Below, in pieces: positions 1 through 9,309 of a stretch of 64,000 bases of DNA. The DNA is from Halosolutus gelatinilyticus (GTDB lineage: Archaea; Halobacteriota; Halobacteria; Halobacteriales; Natrialbaceae), in contig NZ_CP095491.1 in NCBI RefSeq assembly GCF_023028105.1, forward strand, positions 2,232,001-2,296,000. The letters are read 5' to 3'. Below the pieces are notes generated by a model, which worked only from the letters and a program-made list of their open reading frames with translations, made no database searches and was not told where the DNA came from. Each line of letters opens with the position of its first letter. Positions within the stretch are counted from its first letter, which is position 1. A program made the translations under genes and the position numbers.

Positions 1-2568
1 CAGTCGCGCCCGGACGTCGCGCCAGGTGGTGTAGAAGGCGACGCTCTTGGGGACGACGCAGGCGACGACGCCGTCCTCGCGGGCGAGTTCGAGCAGGCGC
101 TCGACGAACCACTCGCAGGTGTCGTTCGCGCTCCGACACTCGTAGTCGTCCCCGCGCTTCAGGAGCGGTTCCGCCTCCGGCCCGACGGCCGCGCCGTACG
201 GCGGATTCGAGACGACCACGTCGAAGCCGCCGCCCTCGCGGAACGGCCGCGGAAACTCCAGGGGCCAGTGACAGGCGTCGAGCCCGTCGGGCGCGAAATC
301 GGTACCCGCGTACTCCCGCTCGACGAACAGCGACCACGCGCCGGGATCGTCGAAGCGATCGCACAGTCGATCGACGAGCGCGGCGAGCCGATCGCGATCG
401 ATCGCGGACGACCCCTCGCGGGGGCGTTCGAGCCGCGCCTTGTACCGGTAGGTCGTGAATCCGTCCGCCTCCAGCGCCGATTCGAGGCCGTCCGGAATTC
501 CCGACGGCACCTCGACGCAGAGCGCCCTCGGGTCGGAATCGCCGATCCGGAGCGCCGTCCACGCCTCGCGAGCCGCGTCGACGTCCGAACGCGCCGTTTC
601 GGTGTCCGCGCGCGTCGTCCCGGCGTGGTCCTCGAACCGAAGCGGCTTCCCGGTCTCCCGATCGCGTCTGGTAGCGGCGTAGCGGTCGTCCAGCGTTCGA
701 CGGCGGGTCGCGTAATCGGCCGTCTCCCTCGCGCTCTCGCCGTCGTCGTCGCCGGTTTCGATCCCGTCAACGGCGTCGGCGTCGACGAACCCGAACAGGC
801 TGTTCCCTCGCCGGACGTTCCCGGCCGGCAGCGTCGGGATCGACGATCGCTCCGCGGCTGGCCCCTCGATCTCGATCGTCGTCGCGGCGAGCAACCAGAG
901 CTGGAGCCGGCGCGTACAGCGGTCGACGGCGCGACCGCGGACGTCGACGCCGTACACGGTGAGGGCGACGATCTCGCGGCGGAGCGCCGCCGCGTCGGCG
1001 GTCGGCCGGCACATCGATCGCCACTCGAAGCAGACGTTCGCGACGGCGAGTGCGAACGCGCCGCCGCCGACCGCCGGATCGCACGCGGTCAGGTCGCGCA
1101 ACTTCCGATCGACGTACGCGAGGACGGCCTCGTCGGTCCCGTGGGTCTCGTAGAGCGCGTCGAACCCGTCGCGTCCGTCGGCCTCGATCGACGGGCGACG
1201 GCCGCTCGCCGGGCGGTACAGCTCGCCCCGCTCGAGCTCCGGCGGTGCCGTTCCCGCCGCGAGGTCGGCCTCGATCGCCTCGCGAAGCGCCTCCCAGAGC
1301 GCGCGCCGGGCGACGAAGTCCGCGATTCGCTCGCCGGTGTAGTAGGCCCCCACCGCCCCGTTGTCGGCCGCGCGTGGGTTCGATCGATCGCCGCGGTCTC
1401 CCCGCCGATCGGGCGGGTGACCCCCGTCGCGGGCGGTCGCGCCGACGAACCGCTCGCTGCAGTCGGCCAGTACCGCGGGCGTGACCGTCCCGCGGGAGCC
1501 GTCCGCCGCGTCCGCATCGGCGTCTGCGTTCCCCTCCCGGTCCCCGGGCGCGCCGGTCGCCGAGAGGCCGTCGAGACGCCAGTCGTAGGCGGCGAGCCGA
1601 TCGACCAACCCCTCCCAGTCGAATCCGTCGGCCACGATCGAGGGGCCATCTTCCGCGGTCCGATCGCGTCGATCCCCGCGGGTTCGCGATCGGTCGCTGT
1701 CGGCGGGGAGGATCGAGGGGACGTGCAGTCGAACGCCGTCGGCCAGGTCGAGCGCGTCGGGCATGTCGCCGTGCAGACGGTCGACGACGGTCGCGAGGGA
1801 CGCCCACACGTCGTCGCACTCCCGGGCGATCGCCGTGAAGAGCCGACGCGTCTCGACCGGAGCGAGGTCGCCCTCGTCGTCGATCGGGACGACGACGCCG
1901 CGTTCGACGAGGAGGTACAGAAACAGGAGCCGGTCGAGCGATCGCTGGGCCGCGCGCAGCCGTTCTCGGTTCGCGAGCGGCCGTCCGTCGGCGGCCGCGA
2001 GCGCGCTCGCCAGCGCCGATCGCTGCGCGCGGAGGTCCTCGGCGAGTCGATCGACGACGGCGCGGTGATCGAACAGCGCGGAGACGTCCTCCCGCGCTCG
2101 TTCGAGTCGTTCCCGATCGGCCGCGGAGTCGGCTCGCGGATCGTACGTGAACCGGGCGATCCGTCCGGCCATCCGGATGACCCGAACGACCCCCGTGTCC
2201 GGATCGACGAGCCAGAAGTACTGCAGGCGCGTCCGACGGGCGACGCCGCGGACGATCCGGTACAGGTGTTCGGCCGTCGCCGTCGCCGTCCGAACCTCGA
2301 AGTAGCCGAGCCGAACCGGGCCGTCGACGCTGGCGACGTAGCTGACGCTGCGGTCGTCCGCGTAGGCCGTCTCGCGCTCGACCGGGTCGGTCAGGTGCCC
2401 TGCAGCCCGAAGGAACGCGTACCCGTACGCCGCGTCGCGGGAGGGACCCGGTCGGCCGGCTCCTCGCGTCTCGGCGGTCGATCGCCCGTCGTCCGTCGTC
2501 GTGCCGTCGGTTCGCGGCACCCGTTCCGGGTTCGGGGTCGCGTCGAGTCGCGATGGCGCGTTAGCCAT
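1..2568 (-). CDS. Eco57I-like N6-adenine DNA methyltransferase (type IIG/BREX-like), 3' partial
   Basis: The frame is open from ATG 2568 to the window edge, 856 codons, so the C-terminus is missing. Methyltransferase motif I is DPAVGGGAFA at about residues 497-506, and catalytic motif IV NPPYG is near residue 788 (bases 193-207), preceded by FDVVVS. The spacing of about 290 residues between them is long and typical of Eco57I/PglX-type enzymes. A helical segment LDRLLFLYLLVERG lies ahead of the catalytic core, also typical. These enzymes methylate adenine in DNA, in type IIG restriction or BREX defence. The N-terminus has no clear PD-(D/E)xK nuclease; the closest match is D82-x8-E91-V-R93, with Arg in place of Lys. 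The partner genes lie outside the window, so the system type cannot be decided. Confidence 0.88.
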   Translation of the reverse strand, partial: MANAPSRLDATPNPERVPRTDGTTTDDGRSTAETRGAGRPGPSRDAAYGYAFLRAAGHLTDPVERETAYADDRSVSYVASVDGPVRLGYFEVRTATATAEHLYRIVRGVARRTRLQYFWLVDPDTGVVRVIRMAGRIARFTYDPRADSAADRERLERAREDVSALFDHRAVVDRLAEDLRAQRSALASALAAADGRPLANRERLRAAQRSLDRLLFLYLLVERGVVVPIDDEGDLAPVETRRLFTAIARECDDVWASLATVVDRLHGDMPDALDLADGVRLHVPSILPADSDRSRTRGDRRDRTAEDGPSIVADGFDWEGLVDRLAAYDWRLDGLSATGAPGDREGNADADADAADGSRGTVTPAVLADCSERFVGATARDGGHPPDRRGDRGDRSNPRAADNGAVGAYYTGERIADFVARRALWEALREAIEADLAAGTAPPELERGELYRPASGRRPSIEADGRDGFDALYETHGTDEAVLAYVDRKLRDLTACDPAVGGGAFALAVANVCFEWRSMCRPTADAAALRREIVALTVYGVDVRGRAVDRCTRRLQLWLLAATTIEIEGPAAERSSIPTLPAGNVRRGNSLFGFVDADAVDGIETGDDDGESARETADYATRRRTLDDRYAATRRDRETGKPLRFEDHAGTTRADTETARSDVDAAREAWTALRIGDSDPRALCVEVPSGIPDGLESALEADGFTTYRYKARLERPREGSSAIDRDRLAALVDRLCDRFDDPGAWSLFVEREYAGTDFAPDGLDACHWPLEFPRPFREGGGFDVVVSNPPYGAAVGPEAEPLLKRGDDYECRSANDTCEWFVERLLELAREDGVVACVVPKSVAFYTTWRDVRARL

Positions 2569-2691
2569 CCCGACGGCGGACCGTTCCGTCTCGCATTCGA
2601 ATCGTCCTGCGGTGCGACGACCGCGGACTAATGGCTTGTCCCGGCATTCGACGAGCGAGAACTTCGGGTTCCGACGGGCGAGGCGCCGGCG

Positions 2692-2982
2692 CTACGTGAC
2701 GTACAGCGAGCGCGCGATCACCAGAAATCCGGCGAGCATCAGTAGGCTCTCCAGGAGGATTCCCTGCAGCAGCGGGATCTCGAGCAGCTCGTACAGCACG
2801 CCGGCGAGGACGAACCCGAGCGTGACGAGCCCGAACCCCGCGGCGAGCATCCCGAGCGCACGCTGCTCGGTCCGGCGGTAGGCCTTGTAGGCGAAGTAGG
2901 TGATGGTGCCGCCGACGAGCAGCACGAGCGTCTTGACGACCGCGAGGGCGATCGACGTCGTTCCTTCGACGTAGGGTTCCAT
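2692..2982 (-). CDS. Small membrane protein, DUF7521-like
   Basis: A 96-aa protein starting MEPYVEG. It has three hydrophobic segments at about residues 8-28, 38-60 and 66-88, separated by a short basic loop (YKAYRRTEQR). The gene can be extended upstream to 3069, but that extension is hydrophilic and unlike a haloarchaeal membrane-protein start, so ATG 2982 is preferred. It resembles haloarchaeal DUF7521 proteins, which are often found near HTH regulators; their function is unknown. It lies about 120 bp upstream of the methyltransferase on the same strand, and nothing else ties it to that gene. Confidence 0.75.
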   Translation of the reverse strand: MEPYVEGTTSIALAVVKTLVLLVGGTITYFAYKAYRRTEQRALGMLAAGFGLVTLGFVLAGVLYELLEIPLLQGILLESLLMLAGFLVIARSLYVT

Positions 2983-3265
2983 CCTGCTACAGGTTCGAGA
3001 TGATTCACCGTCGTCAAGTAGTTTGCCGTTCTGGAAGTCCCGGAAATCGCCCCGCTGCCCGCGGGTCACGTCGTTCTTCCGGCCGAAATCGCGGGCCGAC
3101 GGGTCGCGCTTCCCGCTCGCGTTCGCGGTTCTCGGCCTTCGGCGCTCGTCGCGAGGCCGCTGAGTTACTCGCGGTTCTCACTCGCGTCGCTCGTTTTGAA
3201 CTCCGCCCGCTCCGAACCGCCCGATCGGAGGAACGCTTTCGGTTCCGAGGCGCCAATCGCCGGGC

Positions 3266-3493
3266 ATGACGCGACTGGTCGAACTCGACGCGAACGGTCC
3301 GCGAAGACTCGCCCCCGAAGACATCGACGACGAGAAGGGAGACGTCGCGGTCTGTCAGTGCGGCCTCTCGGACTCGTTTCCGTTCTGTGACGGGAGCCAC
3401 CGGCTGACGGCCGACGAGGTCCCCGAGGAGACGTACGTCTACGAGGACGGCGATCGGGACGTCGTCGACCGGGTCGTCACGGCGGACGAGTGA
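3266..3493 (+). CDS. CDGSH iron-sulfur domain protein
   Basis: A 75-aa protein containing CQCGLSDSFPFCDGSH. This gives the full 3Cys-1His set (C30, C32, C41, H45) that binds a 2Fe-2S cluster in mitoNEET-type proteins. No signal peptide or membrane segment is present, so it is a soluble cytoplasmic protein, likely in electron transfer or iron-sulfur handling. It is a single-domain version, shorter than the tandem bacterial forms. It converges on the mannose-1-phosphate guanylyltransferase gene with a gap of about 40 bp. Confidence 0.93.
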   Translation: MTRLVELDANGPRRLAPEDIDDEKGDVAVCQCGLSDSFPFCDGSHRLTADEVPEETYVYEDGDRDVVDRVVTADE

Positions 3494-3536
3494 CGCGGCG
3501 GGCGAGGGCGACGACGGTCGGGCCGCTCCGGACGGT

Positions 3537-4568
3537 TCACCGCGACTCGCGCTCGCGACGGGCCGCGACGATCTCGCGGACGCGATCGGCCTGCTCGCGA
3601 TCGGCGACGAGGATGCGATCGTCGTACGCGGCGATCACGACCCCCTCGACGCCGAGGACCGACACCTCGCGACCGGGGGCCGCGATCACGTTCTCCGCGG
3701 CGTCGATCGAGCGGACGTCGCCGTCCAGGACGACGGTGCCGTCGGGATCCGCGGTTCGATCGTCGCGTCGGACTCGGCCGACGGCGTCCCACGTCCCGAG
3801 ATCGTCCCAGCCCGCCGACAGCGGCGTCACGTAGGCGTCGTCGGTTCGCTCCATGATCGCGTAGTCCACGCTCACCGCGTCGACGGCGTCGAACCCGCGT
3901 TCCGGGTCGCCGTCCTCGAGGGCTGCGACCAGCGGTGCCAGCGGGGAGTCGCGCGCCGCCCGCAGGAGCGCACTCGGCGTCCACGCGAAGATCCCCGCGT
4001 TCCAGTAGGCGCCGGCGTCGACGAGATCGGTCGCCGTCTCGCGGTCGGGTTTCTCGGTGAACCGATCGATCGGCGCGTACGCGTCGTCGGCAGCGTCCGC
4101 GGCCGGCAGCACGTATCCGAACCCGGTCGCCGGGCGCGTCGGTTCGACCCCGAGGGTGACGAGACCGTCCGTCTCGGCGGCGATCCGCGCCGCGCGCTTC
4201 AGCGCCGCGGCGAACGCTGTCCCGTCCGCGACGTGGTGATCGCTCGGCAGCGAGAGCAACACGGGGTCGGTCTCGAACCGATCGCGCAGTCGCCACGCCG
4301 CGTACACCAGCGCCGGGCCGGTGTCCCTGGCCGCGGGTTCGACCAGCACCCCAGCTTCGGGCGCGACGGCTCGAACGTCGTCGGCGAGCGACGCCCGCGT
4401 CAGGACGTAGCGCTCGTCCGCGATCGCCACCCGATCGAGCGTCCGCTCGAGCAGCGATCGATCGCCGCCGAGCGCGAGCAACTGTTTGGGCCGATCGGGA
4501 CGACTCGCGGGGTACAGCCGCGTTCCGGTTCCGCCGGCGAGGACGCAAGCGACGAGTGGACGGTTCAT
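3537..4568 (-). CDS. manC: Mannose-1-phosphate guanylyltransferase
   Basis: A 343-aa nucleotidyltransferase that makes GDP-mannose from mannose 1-phosphate and GTP, for glycan and S-layer glycosylation. The signature AGGTGTRLYP followed by PKQLL lies at residues 11-31. Downstream are the ManC-type segments LPSDHH, GFGYV, FTEKP, YWNAGIFAW and WDDLGTW. It lacks the C-terminal phosphomannose isomerase domain of bifunctional enzymes. The start lies one base after the DUF7091 stop, so the two genes are probably cotranscribed. Confidence 0.92.
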   Translation of the reverse strand: MNRPLVACVLAGGTGTRLYPASRPDRPKQLLALGGDRSLLERTLDRVAIADERYVLTRASLADDVRAVAPEAGVLVEPAARDTGPALVYAAWRLRDRFETDPVLLSLPSDHHVADGTAFAAALKRAARIAAETDGLVTLGVEPTRPATGFGYVLPAADAADDAYAPIDRFTEKPDRETATDLVDAGAYWNAGIFAWTPSALLRAARDSPLAPLVAALEDGDPERGFDAVDAVSVDYAIMERTDDAYVTPLSAGWDDLGTWDAVGRVRRDDRTADPDGTVVLDGDVRSIDAAENVIAAPGREVSVLGVEGVVIAAYDDRILVADREQADRVREIVAARRERESR

Positions 4569-4569
4569 G

Positions 4570-4881
4570 CTACCAGGTTTCGATCCGCCCCTCCCTGACG
4601 TCCTCGGCGCAGCCCTCGCAGTCCGGGTGACCGACCTCGTAACAGGCCGGCCGGAACTCGTCGTCCAGCATCGCCGCTCGCCGCTCGGCGTAGCGTCGAC
4701 AGACGATCTTCACCCGGCCCTCCTCGTCGGACGGCAGCTCCCGCGCGTTCCGCGCAACCCGATAGGCCTCGCGAGCCTCGTCGAGTTGCGAGTCGGTCGA
4801 CGTGCGTAACTCCTCGTACTGCGCGCCCGCCTCCTGGAGTTTCGATCGCAGGAACCGCTCGATCCGCCGACGATCCGTCAT
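4570..4881 (-). CDS. DUF7091-like small Cys-containing protein
   Basis: A 103-aa soluble protein. The N-terminal half is charged and helical (RIERFLRSKLQEAGAQYEEL). The C-terminus carries CYEVGHPDCEGC, which with an internal Cys could bind a metal. It resembles haloarchaeal DUF7091 proteins of unknown role. It is the first gene of a two-gene unit with the guanylyltransferase, the spacing being one base; this suggests coupling of expression but does not define its function. Confidence 0.75.
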   Translation of the reverse strand: MTDRRRIERFLRSKLQEAGAQYEELRTSTDSQLDEAREAYRVARNARELPSDEEGRVKIVCRRYAERRAAMLDDEFRPACYEVGHPDCEGCAEDVREGRIETW

Positions 4882-5026
4882 TTGATTCTCGTTTGGTCGC
4901 CGATCACATAGACCCGTCGCCAGTATCGGTCACGGTCGGAGGCGTCTCAGCTGTAGACGCGATCGATGAGAACACCGCGTTCGTCTGGTACCGAGTAGAA
5001 CGCGGTAGGCTTTTGCGGCCGATCGC

Positions 5027-6634
5027 CTACCGATCGTCGAAAACGACCTCGCCGTCCACGATCGTCATCGCGACGTCGATCGAATCGATCTCGCCAGAAC
5101 GGTCCCACGGAGACTCCTCAAGGACGACGAAATCGGCCCGCTTGCCGACTTCGATCGTGCCCAGTCGGTCCTCGTCGAAGCCGGCGTAGGCCGCGCCGAG
5201 CGTGTAGGCGCGCAGCGCCTCCGTGACCGAGAGTCGCTGCGACGGTTCGGACGCGTTCACGGCGTGGTGGACGCCGTAGAGGGGATCGAGCGGCATCCCG
5301 TCGGAGCCGAACGCGAGGGGCACGCCGCGATCGAGCGCGTCTCGGAATCGGTTCGTCCGCTTGCGGCGCTCGACGCCGAGTCGCTGGTCGTAGAGGCCGC
5401 CCTCGCCCGCCCAGCGGTGGAAGTTCGGCTGCATCGACGCGACGATCCCGGCGTCGGCCATCCGATCGAAGTGCTCGTCGGTGGCCAGTTCGACGTGCTC
5501 GATCCGGTGGCGGGCCGCGCCGGGAGCGGGCGTCTCCTCCAGGGCCGACAGCGTCTCCTCGATCGCCTCGTCGCCGATCGCGTGGACGGAGAGCTGAAAG
5601 CCCTCGGCGGCGGCCCGATCGACGATCGCGGCGAGGTCGTCGGGGTCGACGACCCACTGGCCGCGGTTTTCGTCCTCGTCGCCGCTGGCACCCCCGGTGT
5701 CGCCGGTCGCGGCTCCGCCGTCGGTTCCGTCGCCGCCGACGTACGGCTCCAGCAGCTTCGCCGTCTCGCTGCCGATGCTGCCGTCGGAGAACGATTTGAT
5801 CGCGCCGGTCTGGACGAACGACTCGTCGCTTCCGCCCTCCGTGTCGGTCGCCAACCCGACCTCGGCGAGCGCGTCGAGGTGGTCGCTCCAGTAGTCGATC
5901 CGCACCCGGAGGGGCAGGTCGCCGGCGGCCGCCAGTTCGCGGTACACCCGCGGCGCTCCCGAGTCGCGGACCTTGTCGTGGACGCCGGTGACGCCGAGGG
6001 AGACGGCGCGCGCCGCAGCGGCCGCGATCGCCTCGCGCATCTCCGCTCGATCGGCCGCGATCTCGCGTCGAACGACCTCGGCCGCGTTCTCGACGGCGAC
6101 GCCCGTCGGCTTTCCGCCGTCGAACCCGAGGTCGGCGTCGGGCATCTCGTCCCCCAGCCGGTCGAGCGCGACCGAGTTCAGCGAGGCGGTGTGCAGGTCG
6201 ACCCGCATGGCGACGACCGGGCGCTCCTCGCTGACGGCGTCGAGGTCGTCGCGGACGAGTTTCCGCGGATCGTCCCACTCGCTCTCGTCGTAGCCGAACC
6301 CGAGGATCCACTCCCGATCGGGGTCGGTCGCCGCGTGCTCCGCGAGCAGATCGATGCACTCCTCTGCGCTCGCGGCCGCCGAGAGATCCGCGTGCACGAG
6401 GTGCTGGCCGAGTTGCTCCATGTGCGTGTGCGCGTCGACGAAGCCCGGCAGGAGGGTCCGCCCCTCGCAGTCGATCCGATCGGTCTCGACGCCCTCGAGG
6501 AACTCGACCTCGTACGTCCGTCCGACGCGGACGATCTCGCCGTCGCGGATCGCGACCGCCTCGCGGAGCCGATCGGGATCGGCGAGGGTGTGCACCGCCG
6601 CGTTCGTCAGCAGGAGATCCGCAGCCTCGGTCAT
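5027..6634 (-). CDS. Amidohydrolase family 3 (YtcJ-like)
   Basis: A 535-aa metal-dependent hydrolase. The metal motif is in GFVDAHTHMEQLG, another ligand region is SVHAIGDEAIEE, and the late catalytic Asp is in FGSDGMPLDPL. A final beta-sandwich segment, GKRADFVVLEESP, is typical of the YtcJ/AepA branch of amidohydrolases acting on formamide or N-substituted amide bonds; the substrate is unknown. A Gly/Asp-rich insert of about 25 residues (DGTDGGAATGDTGG) sits between the barrel strands and is probably a halophilic surface loop. ATG 6634 (MTEAADLL) is chosen because the 23 residues ahead of it, back to 6703, look non-coding. Confidence 0.9.
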   Translation of the reverse strand: MTEAADLLLTNAAVHTLADPDRLREAVAIRDGEIVRVGRTYEVEFLEGVETDRIDCEGRTLLPGFVDAHTHMEQLGQHLVHADLSAAASAEECIDLLAEHAATDPDREWILGFGYDESEWDDPRKLVRDDLDAVSEERPVVAMRVDLHTASLNSVALDRLGDEMPDADLGFDGGKPTGVAVENAAEVVRREIAADRAEMREAIAAAAARAVSLGVTGVHDKVRDSGAPRVYRELAAAGDLPLRVRIDYWSDHLDALAEVGLATDTEGGSDESFVQTGAIKSFSDGSIGSETAKLLEPYVGGDGTDGGAATGDTGGASGDEDENRGQWVVDPDDLAAIVDRAAAEGFQLSVHAIGDEAIEETLSALEETPAPGAARHRIEHVELATDEHFDRMADAGIVASMQPNFHRWAGEGGLYDQRLGVERRKRTNRFRDALDRGVPLAFGSDGMPLDPLYGVHHAVNASEPSQRLSVTEALRAYTLGAAYAGFDEDRLGTIEVGKRADFVVLEESPWDRSGEIDSIDVAMTIVDGEVVFDDR

Positions 6635-6778
6635 GAGAGAGTGCGGGCGGGCGAGGAGCAAAACAGTTGGGTTCGATTCACGTTCCCGACCAGATTGCGT
6701 CACCCCGGTCGGAGTTTCATCTCTCCCCGTGAATGGGTAGATTCATGGCATAATGTATCATATCGTTAGCCACTCGCG

Positions 6779-6967
6779 ATGGCGCAACGAGACGACGTGC
6801 GGCGAGTGCTCGCGGCCTGCGAGGAGTGCGGGTCCGTGTACACCGCCTGGCTGTGGCCGGACGGGGCGCTCAAAGTGATCGGACAGGAGGGGTGCAGTTG
6901 CGGATCGACCGCGTTCACCGTCCTCGACGACGACTCCGACTCGACGCCCGCTTCCGGCGCCGAGTGA
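6779..6967 (+). CDS. Small zinc-ribbon protein
   Basis: A 62-aa protein with CEECG and CSCGS pairs separated by about 25 residues, forming a single zinc-ribbon fold with a short acidic tail. No catalytic motif is visible. Proteins of this size are common in haloarchaea, and some affect regulation and stress responses. It stands alone, divergent from the amidohydrolase gene across about 140 bp. Confidence 0.75.
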   Translation: MAQRDDVRRVLAACEECGSVYTAWLWPDGALKVIGQEGCSCGSTAFTVLDDDSDSTPASGAE

Positions 6968-7080
6968 GCGCCGAGCGTCGCCCTCTCGGACACCGCGAGC
7001 GGACGATCGAATCGATCGGCTCGCGCCCGACCCGTCGTCTCGAACACAAGAACTTAGGTGTCACCGATCGAACTGCTTCC

Positions 7081-7455
7081 ATGGTCTCTCGCGAGAACCG
7101 CGTCATCGCCGGGGCGTTTCTCATCTTCGCGATCGGATTTCTCGGGCTCACCGTCGCGGAACACCGGTTCGGGGTTCTGGTCGACGACTCCCCGCTGCTC
7201 GCGTACCTGCTCCTCGTCGGCGTCGCCGTCGTGGGACCGCAGCTCTACCTCGCGGCGACGGGCGACGACGTCTCCCCGAGATATCGACTCTGGTTCGCCG
7301 CCGTCGCCGCGGCGGGATTCGGGTCCGCGATCGCCTCCGACGCGGTGGGACTGCAGTGGACGGCGATCGTCGCGATCGCCGGAAGCGTGTTCCTGATTGC
7401 CGCCTACTACGAGGCCGTCGCCGGTTACCGAGCGTCGCAGGCGACCGAGTCGTGA
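7081..7455 (+). CDS. Four-helix membrane protein, unknown function
   Basis: A 124-aa protein with four hydrophobic segments at about residues 8-24, 36-55, 66-86 and 92-113. No catalytic residues or family motif recognised. ATG 7081 is preceded at about -30 by a TATA-like AACTTAGG, consistent with a leaderless transcript. It precedes hmgA by 69 bp on the same strand but may have its own promoter. Confidence 0.75.
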   Translation: MVSRENRVIAGAFLIFAIGFLGLTVAEHRFGVLVDDSPLLAYLLLVGVAVVGPQLYLAATGDDVSPRYRLWFAAVAAAGFGSAIASDAVGLQWTAIVAIAGSVFLIAAYYEAVAGYRASQATES

Positions 7456-7524
7456 CCGGGCTCGATCGGTACCGCGTCGCGACGATCAGCAACTGTTAGG
7501 AACGATGGCCGTCTTGGCCAACCC

Positions 7525-8829
7525 ATGACCGACCCACAGGACCTCGCCGACCGCGTGCGCGAGGGCGACCTTCGCATCCACGAACTGGAGGACCACGCCG
7601 ACCACGACGCCGCGGTCGAGGCCCGGCGGCTGTTCGTCGAGGGGGAAACCGGCACCGACCTCGACGCGATCGGCGACTACGCGTTCCCCGCCGAGGCGGC
7701 CGAGTCGGCGATCGAGAACATGATCGGTGCGGCCCAGGTGCCGATGGGCGTCGTCGGCCCGGTCGCCGTCAACGGCGAGGGTTCCTCATCGAGCTCGCAG
7801 CACTCGGCGAGTGCTGCGAACGACGGCGGCGCAGCCGGCGGCGAGTACTACCTCCCGCTCGCGACGACGGAGGGCGCGCTGCTCGCGTCGGTCAACCGCG
7901 GTCTCTCGGTGATCCGATCGGCCGGCGGCGCGACGGCCCGGGTCACGAAGAACGGGATGACCCGCGCCCCCGTGTTTCGGGTCGACGGCGTGGCCGAAGC
8001 AGCGACGACCGTCGAGTGGGTCCGCCGGAACGTCGAGCCGCTCCGGGAGGCCGCCGAGTCCACGACGAGCCACGGCGAACTCCTGGGCGTCGACCCCTAC
8101 GTCGTCGGCGACTCGGTCTACCTGCGCTTCGCCTACGACACCAAGGACGCGATGGGAATGAACATGGCTACGATCGCGACCGAGGCGGCCTGCGAGGTCG
8201 TCGAGGCCGAAACCCCGGCCTCGCTGGTCGCCGTCTCGGGCAACCTCTGTTCGGACAAGAAACCCGCCGCGATCAACGCCGTCGAGGGCCGGGGCCGCTC
8301 CGTGACGGCGGACGTCGTGATCCCCGGCGACGTCGTCGCCGATCGCCTGCACACGACGGCGGAGGCGATCGTCGAGGCCAACACCCGAAAGAACCTGATC
8401 GGCAGCGCCAAGGCCGGCAGCCTGGGCTTTAACGCCCACGCGGCGAACGTCGTCGGCGCGGCGTTCCTCGCGACCGGCCAGGACGAGGCCCAGGTCGTCG
8501 AGGGGGCGAACGCGATCACGACGATGGATACGCGCGAGGCGCCGGAGTCGCATCGGTCTGACGAGCGCGAGGCCGGAACTGCCGCCCTCTACGCCAGCAT
8601 CTCGCTGGCCTCGCTCGAGGTCGGTACCGTCGGCGGCGGAACGAAACTCCCGACGCAGGCCGAGGCGCTCGACGTGCTCGGCGTCGGCGGCGGCGGCGAT
8701 CCGGCGGGCTCGAACGCCGACGCGCTCGCCGAGATCATCGCCGTCGGCGCGCTCGCCGGCGAACTCTCCCTGCTCGCCGCGCTCGCGTCGAACCACCTCG
8801 CGAGCGCCCACGAGGACCTGGGCCGCTAA
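7525..8829 (+). CDS. hmgA: Hydroxymethylglutaryl-CoA reductase (NADPH)
   Basis: A 434-aa class I HMG-CoA reductase, which makes mevalonate for archaeal isoprenoid lipids. Dimerisation motif ENMIGAAQVPMG is near residue 64. The catalytic set is present: Glu in ATTEGALLAS, Lys in SDKKPAAINAVEG, Asp in GQDEAQ and His in SNHLASAH. DAMGMNM and GTVGGGTKLPTQ are the cofactor and CoA elements. Compared with the roughly 400-aa haloarchaeal enzymes it has two low-complexity insertions, a Ser/Gly-rich stretch at about residues 85-106 and ESHRSDEREAG further on. Soluble; no membrane domain. Confidence 0.97.
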   Translation: MTDPQDLADRVREGDLRIHELEDHADHDAAVEARRLFVEGETGTDLDAIGDYAFPAEAAESAIENMIGAAQVPMGVVGPVAVNGEGSSSSSQHSASAANDGGAAGGEYYLPLATTEGALLASVNRGLSVIRSAGGATARVTKNGMTRAPVFRVDGVAEAATTVEWVRRNVEPLREAAESTTSHGELLGVDPYVVGDSVYLRFAYDTKDAMGMNMATIATEAACEVVEAETPASLVAVSGNLCSDKKPAAINAVEGRGRSVTADVVIPGDVVADRLHTTAEAIVEANTRKNLIGSAKAGSLGFNAHAANVVGAAFLATGQDEAQVVEGANAITTMDTREAPESHRSDEREAGTAALYASISLASLEVGTVGGGTKLPTQAEALDVLGVGGGGDPAGSNADALAEIIAVGALAGELSLLAALASNHLASAHEDLGR

Positions 8830-8861
8830 CCGTCGTCGAGGTCGCTACCCGCGACCGCCGA

Positions 8862-9233
8862 TCACCGCCGCAGCGTTTCTCCCGCCGCATCGGGACCCTC
8901 GCGTCGAGCGCGAACCGTCACGATCGCGACGTACGCGCCGCCGATCGCCAGAAAGCAAAGTCCCGCCGCGGCCTGCAGCCCGGTGGTCGCGATCGTCACG
9001 AGGAGCAACCCGATCCCGGCGAGGGCGTTCGCGCCGGCGAGATCCGCGCGGCCGTAGGCACCGTGGAGGACGGCGATCGCGAGAAACGTCAGGGCGAACG
9101 TCCCCGTCGCCAGCGTCGTCGTCCGAACGCCGAGAAGCGTCTCGCTGACGAGCGTGCCGTAGCCGAGGGCGGCGACGGCGACGATCGTTCCGACGCCGAT
9201 CGTCAGCGCCTGCGCGTCGACGGTTCGAGCCAT
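8862..9233 (-). CDS. Four-helix membrane protein, unknown function
   Basis: A 123-aa protein starting MARTVDAQ. It has four hydrophobic segments rich in Ala/Gly/Leu and a basic C-terminal tail (RARREG). No family recognised. It converges on hmgA with about 30 bp between stops, and lies 76 bp downstream of the DUF5817 gene on the same strand, so it may share that transcript. The open frame extends upstream to 9752, but that part only shadows the DUF5817 gene. Confidence 0.72.
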   Translation of the reverse strand: MARTVDAQALTIGVGTIVAVAALGYGTLVSETLLGVRTTTLATGTFALTFLAIAVLHGAYGRADLAGANALAGIGLLLVTIATTGLQAAAGLCFLAIGGAYVAIVTVRARREGPDAAGETLRR

Positions 9234-9309
9234 CTCCGTTCCCTTTCGGCGGCCGACGCAAAGCCCTACCGTTCGGCGGACGCGGGGGCGATCGCGCCGC
9301 GCCCGCGGT

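Noticed and set aside
268-2631. 787-codon open frame on the + strand
   Set aside because: It is the shadow of the methyltransferase on the other strand; Arg/Pro/Val-rich with no domain, while the minus frame has DPAVGGG and NPPYG.
4882-5026. Repeated GTAGACGC/TCTGGTACC-like segments between DUF7091 and the amidohydrolase genes
   Set aside because: No consistent stem-loop or RNA fold could be drawn; treated as ordinary spacer.
5264-6769. 501-codon open frame on the + strand
   Set aside because: Antisense to the amidohydrolase, whose catalytic motifs are intact; the + frame has no recognisable domain.
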